From assembly GCA_009774215.1 (NCBI GenBank), contig VSNH01000008.1, positions 1 to 52,596 on the forward strand: DNA of 52,596 nt, in the 5' to 3' direction. The DNA comes from Lachnospiraceae bacterium (GTDB lineage: Bacteria > Bacillota > Clostridia > Lachnospirales > Lachnospiraceae). Of the stretch, positions 24,715-32,677 are shown piece by piece. Numbering within the stretch: the first letter of the stretch is position 1; every line of letters starts with the position of its first letter. The notes under the pieces were generated by a model. It was given only the letters and a program-made list of their open reading frames with translations. It had not been told where the DNA came from and made no database searches. A program made the position numbers and the translations under genes.

Positions 24715-24807
24715 AGTAAAACCAAAATTTAACCGATATATTAATAGAAAGAATGATTTATGCTGTTTCATTTTCCTAATAGATAAAAAGAAAGGCAGGG
24801 CGATCCT

Positions 24808-25455
24808 ATGACAATTTCTCCGATTATGGGAACTTCCTATTATAATCCTTATGGTGCGTATAACACATATGCCGGGCCTTCGGCTTCCGCTTCTTACAGG
24901 CAGGGACAGCCCACCGCCGCCGGGCAGGTGCAAACTTCCGGCTCCGATGCTGCTGCACGCGGACAATCTGCAAATGCCGAACAGGCTGCCGCCCTGGGGA
25001 TGCCCGGCGCTTCGGAGCCCTCCGAGGACGGCCGCGTTATCATCCGCAATCCCGGAGAGTCCACCGAGAAACAGGCGGGCAAAAAATCTTCACCCGCGGA
25101 GTGCGAGACCTGTAAGAACCGCAAATATCAGGACGGTTCCGACGAGAGCGACGTCTCCTTCAAGGCGGCGGCGCACATAGATCCGAAAGCGGCGGGGGCG
25201 AGAGTCAGAGGCCACGAGCAGGAGCACGTCAGCAACGCTTATCAAAAAGCGGCAAAAAATAACGGCAAAGTAGTTTCCTGCAATGTGTCCATCCACACGG
25301 ACATCTGTCCTGAATGCGGCCGTACCTATGTATCCGGCGGCACCACCGCCACCCAGATCAGATACCGCAACGAGGAAAATCCTTATCAGAAGGAATTGAA
25401 GTCCTCCGACGCCGCCAATAAATACCGCGGTATGAACTTTGACGAGGCAGTCTGA
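24808..25455 (+). CDS. SprA-family putative metalloprotease-like protein
   Basis: The 215-residue product begins with a Tyr/Pro/Ala/Gln-rich unstructured part (about 1-75). A Cys/Lys segment C-E-T-C-K-N-R-K-Y-Q-D-G-S-D-E follows (about 97), then the zinc-peptidase-like R-G-H-E-Q-E-H motif (HExxH, about 134-138) and a second Cys pair C-P-E-C. This matches SprA-related proteins of Firmicutes, whose substrate is unknown. No signal peptide is present, so it is probably cytoplasmic or exported by another route. AAAGGCAGGG precedes the ATG. Confidence 0.75.
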   Translation: MTISPIMGTSYYNPYGAYNTYAGPSASASYRQGQPTAAGQVQTSGSDAAARGQSANAEQAAALGMPGASEPSEDGRVIIRNPGESTEKQAGKKSSPAECETCKNRKYQDGSDESDVSFKAAAHIDPKAAGARVRGHEQEHVSNAYQKAAKNNGKVVSCNVSIHTDICPECGRTYVSGGTTATQIRYRNEENPYQKELKSSDAANKYRGMNFDEAV

Positions 25456-25526
25456 CAGGATTCCCCCTGCAAACTTTATGCCATGGCATATACCGGACAT
25501 CTTTAGAAAGGTTGACATAACATTAA

Positions 25527-26264
25527 ATGAATCATTTTAAATCTTCTGCAGAATTGAAAGCCAGCGCCAGAGAACACCTGCTCGGGCATTACGGCACGGT
25601 CATCGGCGCTTTTCTGATTGTAGCCGCAATTACGAGCGCAGTCACCCTCGCCGTAAGTCTGATTGTGGATATCAACACAATACCGGGCACGGTTATCTAC
25701 TATGCGATTATGTTTCTGGTTTCCGTGCTGACCGGACTGTTTTCTTCGGGCAGCGCCTATCTTTACCTGAAACTGATCTGCGGACGCCCGGTTTCCGTGG
25801 GCGATCTGTTTTACGGCTTCCAGCTCTGCCCCGACAAGGCCATCATCATACAGGCATGGATCACATTGATCACCTACCTGTCGAGCCTGCCTCAGATTAT
25901 TTTAAACTGTTTGATACTGGCTAATATTACAAATACGGACAAAATACTGCGGTATATGCTGCCGTACGCCCTTTCCATGATTCTGTCGGGAGTGGTTTCC
26001 GTCATGCTGAGTCTCTTTTACGCCCAGACCTATTTCCTGCTCCACGATTTTCCGCAGTACACGGCAAAGGAGCTGCTGCAAAAAAGCCGACGCCTCATGG
26101 TACACCACAAGGGTCGGCTCTTCTATCTGTATGTGAGTTTTCTCCCGCTCATGCTTCTCGGGCTGCTGTCCTGCGGGCTTGCCATGCTGTGGATCATCCC
26201 CTATATGGCTGCCACCGAGGCTGAGTTCTTTCTGGATCTGATTCAGCACAATACTAACTGTTAA
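25527..26264 (+). CDS. DUF975 integral membrane protein
   Basis: The 245-residue product starts with the DUF975-like K-S-S-A-E-L-K-A-S-A-R-E-H-L-L-G and has about six transmembrane helices. K-E-L-L-Q-K-S-R-R-L-M lies in a cytoplasmic loop near 195, and L-W-I-I-P-Y near the end is also characteristic. Function unknown. Its stop codon overlaps the convergent prfB stop: the two reading frames share 11 bp with no terminator between them. Confidence 0.85.
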   Translation: MNHFKSSAELKASAREHLLGHYGTVIGAFLIVAAITSAVTLAVSLIVDINTIPGTVIYYAIMFLVSVLTGLFSSGSAYLYLKLICGRPVSVGDLFYGFQLCPDKAIIIQAWITLITYLSSLPQIILNCLILANITNTDKILRYMLPYALSMILSGVVSVMLSLFYAQTYFLLHDFPQYTAKELLQKSRRLMVHHKGRLFYLYVSFLPLMLLGLLSCGLAMLWIIPYMAATEAEFFLDLIQHNTNC

Positions 26265-27358
26265 TCCACTTCAAATACGCATTGATAAACGGATCAATCG
26301 CCCCATCCATCACCGCGTCCACATTGCCGGACTCCTCGTTTGTCCGGTGGTCTTTCACCATGGTGTAAGGCTGCATCACATAGGAGCGGATTTGGTTGCC
26401 CCAGCCGATTTCCTTCACATCGCCGCGGATATCCGACAGCTTCTCCGCATTTTCCTCCTGCTTCAGCATATAGAGCTTCGCTTTTAACATCTGCATCGCC
26501 TTGTCCTTGTTCTGGAACTGGCTTCGCTCGTTCTGGCAGGTCACCACGATTCCCGTCGGGAAATGGGTGATACGGATCGCCGAGGAAGTCTTGTTGATAT
26601 GCTGTCCGCCCGCGCCGCTGCTTCGGTACGTGTCGATACGGATATCCTCGTCCTTCACCTCAATATCCACATCCTCCTCAATGTCCGGCATCACGTCGAG
26701 GGACACAAAGGAAGTCTGCCGCTTACCCTGCGCGTTGAAAGGCGAAATCCGCACAAGCCTGTGCACGCCTTTCTCTGATTTCAGATAGCCGTAAGCGTTC
26801 TCGCCGTTGATCTGGAAAGTCACGGACTTAATGCCCGCCTCGTCGCCGTCCAAATAGTCGATCACTTCCAGCGAATAGCCCTTGCGCTCCGCCCAGCGCG
26901 TATACATGCGGTAGAGCATACTGCACCAGTCGCAGCTCTCCGTGCCGCCCGCCCCGGCATTCAATTTCAGAATCGCATTGTTTTTGTCATACTCGCCCGA
27001 AAGAAGCGTGCTGATTCTGATATTCTCAAATGTTTCCTTAAAGGAAGCAAGCTCCTCCTCGATATCGGGAATGATCGCCGGATCGTTGTCCTCATAGCCC
27101 AGCTCAATCAGCTCCAGAATGTCATTATACTGGCCGGAAAGACCGTTCATCGTCTCCACGATATCCTTCAGTCCCTTGGACTCCCGCATTTTTTGATTTG
27201 ATTTCTCCGGGTCGTCCCAGAAGTCCGGCGCCTGCATCTCCATGTCAAGCTCCTCGATCCGCTTTACTTTATCCGCTAAGTTAAAGTGAATCCCTCACTT
27301 CCGCTAAGGGGCTTTCGTATGCTAAAAGCTCCGATTTCATATTGTCTAATTCTACCAC
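26254..27358 (-). CDS. prfB: Peptide chain release factor 2, programmed +1 frameshift
   Basis: RF2 terminates translation at UGA and UAA. The gene starts at GTG 27358 (after AAGGTGA), reads 25 codons (V-V-E-L-D-N-M-K-S-E-L ... V-R-D-S-L) to an in-frame TAA at codon 26 (27283-27281), and must shift +1 at CTT-T to continue N-L-A-D-K-V-K-R-I-E-E-L. The second frame runs from 27282 to 26254. The joined protein has 367 residues, the normal RF2 length. The S-P-F motif is present (I-S-P-F-N-A-Q-G-K-R), as is the catalytic G-A-G-G-Q-H-I-N-K (about 245). A start at 27243 alone would lack the N-terminal helix. The stop at the shift site is UAA, not the usual UGA. Confidence 0.93.
27280..27296 (-). promoter_or_regulatory. 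prfB +1 frameshift site, CTT TAA C with upstream GAGGGA
   Basis: On the minus strand GAGGGA precedes TTCA-CTT-TAA-C. CTT (27286-27284) is codon 25, the stop is 27283-27281. The slippery codon, its position and the Shine-Dalgarno-like element match the classical RF2 autoregulatory site, except that the stop is TAA. Confidence 0.88.
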
Positions 27359-27462
27359 TTAACGTCACCTTCTTTCTTATACCTTTTATAGATGTCTCTT
27401 TCATTTACAGGAAGTTTATCAATAAACCTTTTGGCTTTCTTTTTAATAATAATCTGGTACAT
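27352..27462 (-). pseudogene. Remnant of a RelE/ParE-like toxin gene
   Basis: A 36-codon frame starts at ATG 27462, sharing one base with the upstream TGA (TGATG), and begins M-Y-Q-I-I-I-K-K-K-A-K-R-F-I-D-K-L-P-V-N-E-R, typical of the N-terminus of RelE/ParE-family mRNA-interferase or gyrase toxins. It stops at TAG 27354-27352, overlapping the prfB GTG, whereas such toxins have about 85-100 residues. The C-terminal catalytic half is missing. Confidence 0.6.
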
Positions 27463-27548
27463 CAAGCAAGCCCCCACTCTTTCAAGCATTCTTCAAGCGA
27501 TATTCCTTCCTTTTCTTCATCCGGTGCATTTTCATAGTTTTCTGCCAT
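27462..27548 (-). pseudogene. Remnant of the cognate antitoxin gene
   Basis: The 28-codon frame, M-A-E-N-Y-E-N-A-P-D-E-E-K then G-I-S-L-E-E-C-L-K-E-W-G-L-A, looks like the C-terminal, toxin-neutralising tail of a type II antitoxin, directly followed by the toxin start. The DNA-binding N-terminal half is absent. The same frame extends back only to the secA stop codon. Confidence 0.5.
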
Positions 27549-27596
27549 CCTCTGACAAAAGATATCATCTGCCCCTTCGTCCGCTGCCCTCTTCTC

Positions 27597-30161
27597 CTAC
27601 TTCCGCCCGCAGCACTGCTTATACTTCTTCCCGCTTCCGCAAGGGCAGGGATCGTTGGGATAAACCTTCGCCTCCGCGCGCTTCACGGGACCCTTCTGCA
27701 CGGTATCGTCCTTGTTGGTGCCGGTTACCTTGGCCACCTGCTCTCTCTCCACCTTCTGCTCGATGCGCACGCGGAAGAGCAGGCGCACGGTCTCTTCCTT
27801 GATGTTCTGCGTCATCTCATCGAACATCTCGTAACCGTTCAACTTGTACTCCACCAGCGGATCTTTCTGTCCGTAAGCCTGCAAACCCGCACCCTGACGG
27901 AGCTGATCCATATCGTCGATGTGATCCATCCACTTTCTGTCTATCACTTTAAGGAGAATCACGCGCTCGATCTCACGGATCGCCTCGGGCTCCGGGAATT
28001 CCGCCTCCTTGCTCTCGTAGAGCTTCACGGCCTCCTCTTTCAACTGCTGTTTCAGGCTGTTTTTCTTAGGCTTAAGCACCCTCGACGCATCCAACGGCTT
28101 TAACGGCACCGTGGGAATCAGCAGGGTATTCAACTCATTGTAATCCCAGTCCTCAAAATCGGAGTCGTCACCGATGCAGATATCCACGCAGTTTTCAACG
28201 ATATCCGTGATCATCTTGTAGATCGCGTCCCTCATGCTCTCGCCGTCCAGGACGCGGCGTCTCTCTTCATATATGATCTCTCTCTGCTCGTTCATCACCT
28301 GATCGTACTCAAGCAGGCTCTTTCTGATACCGAAGTTGTTGTTCTCTATTTTCTTCTGCGCCGTCTCAATCGCCTTAGTCAGCGCGCTGTGCTCAATCTC
28401 CTGCCCTTCCGGGATGCCAAGCGCGTTAAACATAGTAATCATGCGGTCGGAACCGAACAGCCTCATCAGATCGTCTTCCAACGAGATAAAGAACTTTGAT
28501 TCGCCGGGATCACCCTGACGACCGCTTCGACCACGCAGCTGGTTGTCAATACGTCTGGACTCATGCCGCTCCGTGCCGATGATCATAAGACCGCCCGCCG
28601 CTCTCGCCTCCTCGTCCAGCTTGATATCCGTACCACGGCCCGCCATGTTGGTGGCGATGGTAACTGCGCCGTGAATGCCGGCGTCCGCCACGATCTCCGC
28701 CTCCAGCTCGTGGAACTTGGCGTTCAGCACCTTATGCTCCAAACCGTTTCTCTTAAAGATGGCGGAAAGCTCTTCCGAAGCGTCGATATTGATCGTGCCC
28801 ACCAGAACGGGCTGTCCCTTGGCGTGCGCCTCCTGTACCGCATGAAGAATAGCCTTGAGTTTTTCTTTTCTTGTTTTATAGACAGCGTCCTGCTGATCGA
28901 TACGTGCCACAGGCTTATTCGTGGGGATCGCTACCACATCCATGCCGTAAATGTCACGGAACTCCTTTTCCTCCGTGAGCGCCGTACCTGTCATGCCCGC
29001 TTTTTTCTCAAATTTATTAAAGAAATTCTGGAAGGTAATGTTGGCGAGCGTCTTGCTCTCCCGCTTCACCTTCACATGCTCCTTCGCCTCAATCGCCTGA
29101 TGCAGACCGTCGGAATAACGCCGCCCCGGCATGATACGCCCTGTAAATTCATCCACGATCATAACCTGATCGTCGGTCACCACGTAATCCTGATCGCGGA
29201 ACATCAGGTTGTGCGCCCGCAGAGCCAGTATGATATTATGCTGAATTTCCAAATTTTCCGGATCCGCCAGGTTCTCAATCTGGAAGAAGCGCTCCACCTT
29301 GGAAACGCCCTGTGCAGTCAGGTTCACCACCTTGTCCTTCTCGTTCACGATGAAGTCTCCGGTCTCCTCCCGCTCCACGCCCATGATGGCATCCATCTTG
29401 GAAAGCTCTTCCATGTCCTCGCCGCGGGTAAGCTGTTTCGCCAGAATGTCGCACGCCTCGTAAAGTTTCGTGGATTTGCCGCTCTGCCCGGATATAATCA
29501 GCGGGGTTCTCGCCTCGTCGATCAGCACCGAGTCCACCTCGTCGATGATGGCGTAATGGAGATCTCTGAGCACAAGCTGTTCCTTGTAGATCACCATATT
29601 GTCGCGCAGATAATCGAAACCCAGCTCGTTGTTGGTCACATAGGTAATGTCGCAGTTGTATGCCTCCCGGCGCTCCTCGGATTTCATATCATTTAAAACG
29701 CATCCCACTTTCAGACCAAGGAACTCATGCACCTGTCCCATCCACTCCGCGTCACGCTTCGCCAGATAGTCGTTGACCGTGACAACATGCACGCCCTTCC
29801 CCTCCAGCGCGTTCAGATAAGCCGGCAGAAGACAAGTCTGGGTTTTACCTTCACCGGTTCTCATCTCCGCGATACGTCCCTGATGCAGAACAATGCCGCC
29901 GATCAGCTGCACCCTGTAGTGCTCCGTGTTAAGAACCCTTCTGGCCGCCTCACGGACAAGCGCATACGCCTCCGGCAAAAGGTCATCCAAAGTCTCCCCA
30001 TTGGTAAGTCTTTTTTTGAACTCTTTCGTCTTGTCGCGCATCTGTTCATCCGTCATTTCCATCATCTCAGGCCGCATACCCTCAATTTTGTCCACCAGAC
30101 CGTTAATGCGCTTGATCTCCCGCTCACTGTGCGTTCCGAATATTTTTTGTACCACGCTCAT
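27597..30161 (-). CDS. secA: Preprotein translocase ATPase SecA
   Basis: SecA drives Sec-dependent export at SecYEG. The 854-residue product (from ATG 30161) has the DEAD-like motor with Walker A M-R-T-G-E-G-K-T-Q-T (about 100), D-E-V-D-S-V-L-I-D-E-A-R-T-P, I-D-N-Q-L-R-G-R-S-G-R-Q-G-D-P-G and the C-terminal zinc tail P-C-P-C-G-S-G-K-K-Y-K-Q-C-C. An in-frame start at 30197 would add 12 residues lacking homology. It lies upstream of prfB, a common Firmicute order, with a toxin-antitoxin remnant between them. Confidence 0.97.
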   Translation of the reverse strand: MSVVQKIFGTHSEREIKRINGLVDKIEGMRPEMMEMTDEQMRDKTKEFKKRLTNGETLDDLLPEAYALVREAARRVLNTEHYRVQLIGGIVLHQGRIAEMRTGEGKTQTCLLPAYLNALEGKGVHVVTVNDYLAKRDAEWMGQVHEFLGLKVGCVLNDMKSEERREAYNCDITYVTNNELGFDYLRDNMVIYKEQLVLRDLHYAIIDEVDSVLIDEARTPLIISGQSGKSTKLYEACDILAKQLTRGEDMEELSKMDAIMGVEREETGDFIVNEKDKVVNLTAQGVSKVERFFQIENLADPENLEIQHNIILALRAHNLMFRDQDYVVTDDQVMIVDEFTGRIMPGRRYSDGLHQAIEAKEHVKVKRESKTLANITFQNFFNKFEKKAGMTGTALTEEKEFRDIYGMDVVAIPTNKPVARIDQQDAVYKTRKEKLKAILHAVQEAHAKGQPVLVGTINIDASEELSAIFKRNGLEHKVLNAKFHELEAEIVADAGIHGAVTIATNMAGRGTDIKLDEEARAAGGLMIIGTERHESRRIDNQLRGRSGRQGDPGESKFFISLEDDLMRLFGSDRMITMFNALGIPEGQEIEHSALTKAIETAQKKIENNNFGIRKSLLEYDQVMNEQREIIYEERRRVLDGESMRDAIYKMITDIVENCVDICIGDDSDFEDWDYNELNTLLIPTVPLKPLDASRVLKPKKNSLKQQLKEEAVKLYESKEAEFPEPEAIREIERVILLKVIDRKWMDHIDDMDQLRQGAGLQAYGQKDPLVEYKLNGYEMFDEMTQNIKEETVRLLFRVRIEQKVEREQVAKVTGTNKDDTVQKGPVKRAEAKVYPNDPCPCGSGKKYKQCCGRK

Positions 30162-30242
30162 AGTCTTCTCATTCCATGTGTCTCTTGGCCGACACACGCC
30201 TTTCTCTCATAAAATCCCCGCCATAGCAAAACACTAAACTAT

Positions 30243-30271
30243 ATTTTACCAGATACAATGGGCAAATTCAA
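30243..30271 (-). promoter_or_regulatory. Promoter for secA
   Basis: TTGAAT (30271-30266), a 17-nt spacer and TAAAAT (30248-30243) on the minus strand, 80 nt before the secA ATG and directly after the buk terminator. Confidence 0.65.
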
Positions 30272-30277
30272 GCAAAA

Positions 30278-30305
30278 CGGAGGAGCCCGTTTTCTTGCCC
30301 CTCCG
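30278..30305 (-). terminator. Terminator downstream of buk
   Basis: On the minus strand CGGAGG-GGC pairs with GC-T-CCTCCG, followed by TTTTGCTT. It lies about 60 nt after the buk stop codon. Confidence 0.7.
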
Positions 30306-30368
30306 CCGCCTCGCATTCCATGAAGGCAAAATTTTTCAATCGCTGCAATCCAGCCTTCCCGGTCACGC

Positions 30369-31436
30369 TCAATATACCTTCAATTCTTCCTCGCCGCGCA
30401 GGATACGCAGTCCGCCCTGTACCAGAGCCATCAACTCATCCTCGCCGGGATATACGGTCATGGGAGCAATCCATTCTGCCTTCTCCTTAAGACCCGCAAC
30501 TACCACCTTATCGTAAGCGATGCCGCCGGTTACAATGATCTGATCCACCTTGCCCTGCAGTACACATGCCATAGCGCCGATATCTTTTGCCACCTGTGTG
30601 ATAAACGCCTCTCTGACTTCTTCGGCCTTCTTATCGCCGCCCTGCACCATTTTCTCTACGTCGCGCATATCATTGGTGCCACAGTAAGCGTTGAAGCCGC
30701 CGCCGCCCACAAATTTCTTGTAAACTTCTTTCTCCGTATATTTCCCGGAAAAACACATTTTTATAAGTGCGCCGCTGGGTACCGCGCCCGCTCTCTCAGG
30801 AGAAAATGCGCCGTCTCCGTCAAGGGCGTTGAACACATCCACCACGCAGCCCTTCTTGTGCGCGCCCACCGACACGCCGCCGCCCATATGCACCACAACC
30901 AGATTGAGGGAATCGTAAGCCTTGCCCTGCTCTTTCGCGTAACGCTTCGCCACCGCCTTCTGGTTCAGCGCATGGAACACACTGGTTCTTGGCAGCTCCG
31001 GCACGCCGGAGTATCTGGAAACAGGCTCCAGCTCGTCAACAACCACGGGATCAACGATATAAGAAGGAACGCCGATGGAATCCCCGATCTCTCTCGCCAG
31101 AATGCCGCCCAGATTGGATGCATGCGGTCCCTGCACGCCAATCTTCAAGTCCTCTAACAGATCGTCGGTCACCGCATAGGTACCGCCCGGAATCGGTTTT
31201 AACATACCGCCGCGGCCCACTACCATATTCAGAGATTTGATATCAAATTCTTTCTCTTTTAACAGATCTTCAATAATTTTTCTGCGAAAATCCTTCTGAT
31301 CTACAATCTTTTCATACTGCGCAATCTCCTCCGTAGAATGTCGCAAAGTCTCCTCAAATAAGAGAGTTTCATCCTCAAATACACCGATCTTTGTGGATGT
31401 GGAACCGGGATTGATAATTAAACTTTTGATAGCCAT
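30369..31436 (-). CDS. buk: Butyrate kinase
   Basis: Buk converts butyryl phosphate and ADP to butyrate and ATP, the last step of one butyrate-forming route. The 355-residue ASKHA-fold product begins with I-I-N-P-G-S-T-S-T-K, then V-G-R-G-G-M, V-V-V-H-M-G-G-G-V-S-V-G-A-H, D-G-D-G-A-F-S-P-E-R and I-V-T-G-G-I-A-Y. ATG 31436 follows AAAGGAGG. The in-frame start at 31478 is not family-like. It lies downstream of ptb, separated by a structured spacer. Confidence 0.95.
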   Translation of the reverse strand: MAIKSLIINPGSTSTKIGVFEDETLLFEETLRHSTEEIAQYEKIVDQKDFRRKIIEDLLKEKEFDIKSLNMVVGRGGMLKPIPGGTYAVTDDLLEDLKIGVQGPHASNLGGILAREIGDSIGVPSYIVDPVVVDELEPVSRYSGVPELPRTSVFHALNQKAVAKRYAKEQGKAYDSLNLVVVHMGGGVSVGAHKKGCVVDVFNALDGDGAFSPERAGAVPSGALIKMCFSGKYTEKEVYKKFVGGGGFNAYCGTNDMRDVEKMVQGGDKKAEEVREAFITQVAKDIGAMACVLQGKVDQIIVTGGIAYDKVVVAGLKEKAEWIAPMTVYPGEDELMALVQGGLRILRGEEELKVY

Positions 31437-31487
31437 AGTTTCCTCCTTTATTTTCTGAATCGTTCGGCTCACGCCCATTCACGAAAC

Positions 31488-31612
31488 CGCATCATCGCGT
31501 TGCTGCGCAACTCCTTTTGCTCATAGTACGGGCGTTCCCTCAGAGTATCATCTTCCGTTCAAACTCGTGCAGGCACGGTTTGCCCGAAAGACTCACTCCG
31601 GCTGAACTGTTA
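31488..31612 (-). other. Structured ptb-buk intercistronic spacer
   Basis: On the minus strand I see CGTGC-CT-GCACG, then ACGCCC..GGGCGT enclosing GGAGTTGC-GCA-GCAAC, and weak outer pairing of GTTCAGC with GCCGAAC. GGAGTTGC resembles the second hairpin of the family 1 repeat, but the hairpin A core is missing, so I do not count it as a full copy. No promoter is evident, so buk probably depends on the ptb promoter. Confidence 0.4.
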
Positions 31613-31614
31613 CA

Positions 31615-32535
31615 CTAATTCATCTTTGCCATCGCGCTGGCCATAACCGCGCCAAGCGCCAGCGAATTTACCTTGGTCTCACAGTCGTCGGAACGGGATG
31701 TCAGAATAACCGGAGCCTTCGTGCCCGTCAGAATGTTGCCGTTCTTCACCTTTGCCGTGTGTACCAGACACTTGTAAACAAGGTTGCCTGCATGAATGTC
31801 AGGGAAAAGCAGTACGTCCGCGTCACCCACGATCTTTCTGCCCTCCGCGCCCTTATGCTTCGCCGCCTCAGGGTCGATTGCCAAATCCAGAGAGAGAGGA
31901 CCGTCCACAACGCAGCCTTTGATCTTGCCTTCCTCGCACATCTTCGTCAGCTCCTCAGCCTCCACCGTGACTGGCATCTTGGGATTCACCACCTCAACCG
32001 CCGCAAGGGGCGCTACCTTCGGATTCGGAATGCCGCAGGCGTGACACACATCCACCGTATTTTCGATGATATGTACCTTATCCTCCAGCGCGGGATAAGT
32101 CATAAAAGCAACGTCCGTCAGGAACAGGAGATGATCCACTCCCTCCACCTCAAACACGCACACGTGAGAGAGCGCCTTGCCCGTTCTCAAGCCCACCTCT
32201 TTGTCCAGCACGCTTTTTAAGAAGGACTTCGTGTCAATCAGCCCCTTCATGTACATATCAGCCCTGCCCTCGTGCACCAGACTGACCGCCTTCAGAGCCG
32301 CCTCGTAATTGTCCTTCTCGTCAATGATCTCGAAGCCGTTTAAGTCCACCTTGTCAGCCTCCGCCACCTCTCTGATCTTGTCAGCGTCGCCCACAAGGAT
32401 CGCCTCCGCGATGCCCCTCTCCTTCGCCGCAGCCACAGCCTCGAGAACCGCGCTGTCCTGAGCCACCGCTACCGCTACCTTCTTCATCTCACACTCGGAA
32501 ACCTTTGATAACAGATCCTCAAAACTCTTACTCAT
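31615..32535 (-). CDS. ptb: Phosphate butyryltransferase
   Basis: Ptb converts butyryl-CoA and phosphate to butyryl phosphate and CoA, supplying Buk. The 306-residue product, the normal size for Ptb, has the phosphate acyltransferase fold with L-V-G-D-A-D-K-I, M-K-G-L-I-D-T-K-S-F-L-K, V-D-G-P-L-S-L-D-L-A and D-A-D-V-L-L-F-P-D-I-H-A-G-N-L-V-Y-K. GGAG precedes the ATG. First gene of ptb-buk, with its own promoter. Confidence 0.94.
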   Translation of the reverse strand: MSKSFEDLLSKVSECEMKKVAVAVAQDSAVLEAVAAAKERGIAEAILVGDADKIREVAEADKVDLNGFEIIDEKDNYEAALKAVSLVHEGRADMYMKGLIDTKSFLKSVLDKEVGLRTGKALSHVCVFEVEGVDHLLFLTDVAFMTYPALEDKVHIIENTVDVCHACGIPNPKVAPLAAVEVVNPKMPVTVEAEELTKMCEEGKIKGCVVDGPLSLDLAIDPEAAKHKGAEGRKIVGDADVLLFPDIHAGNLVYKCLVHTAKVKNGNILTGTKAPVILTSRSDDCETKVNSLALGAVMASAMAKMN

Positions 32536-32624
32536 TGTCCCTTTTCCACTCCTTTGTTTTTATTATCTTTATTTGCATTTGCGAATTCTTTTCCCTCGCA
32601 AATCCACGCTATCTCAACGTCTAA

Positions 32625-32653
32625 ATTTTACCATGACTGCTTTAAAAAAGCAA
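32625..32653 (-). promoter_or_regulatory. Promoter for ptb-buk
   Basis: TTGCTT (32653-32648), a 17-nt spacer ending TGG, and TAAAAT (32630-32625). The leader of about 90 nt contains an ATTTGCGA/TCGCAAAT hairpin. Confidence 0.65.
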
Positions 32654-32677
32654 TTTCCTTCCGTGTGTCCGCATATC

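Noticed and set aside
27243..27286. prfB as a broken gene
   Set aside because: The frame break is at the conserved position with CTT, stop, C and an upstream Shine-Dalgarno-like element, so it is programmed frameshifting, not a mutation.
28563..29696. 377-codon plus-strand open frame inside secA
   Set aside because: It is the complement of SecA motor-domain codons, His/Leu-rich, with no ribosome site.
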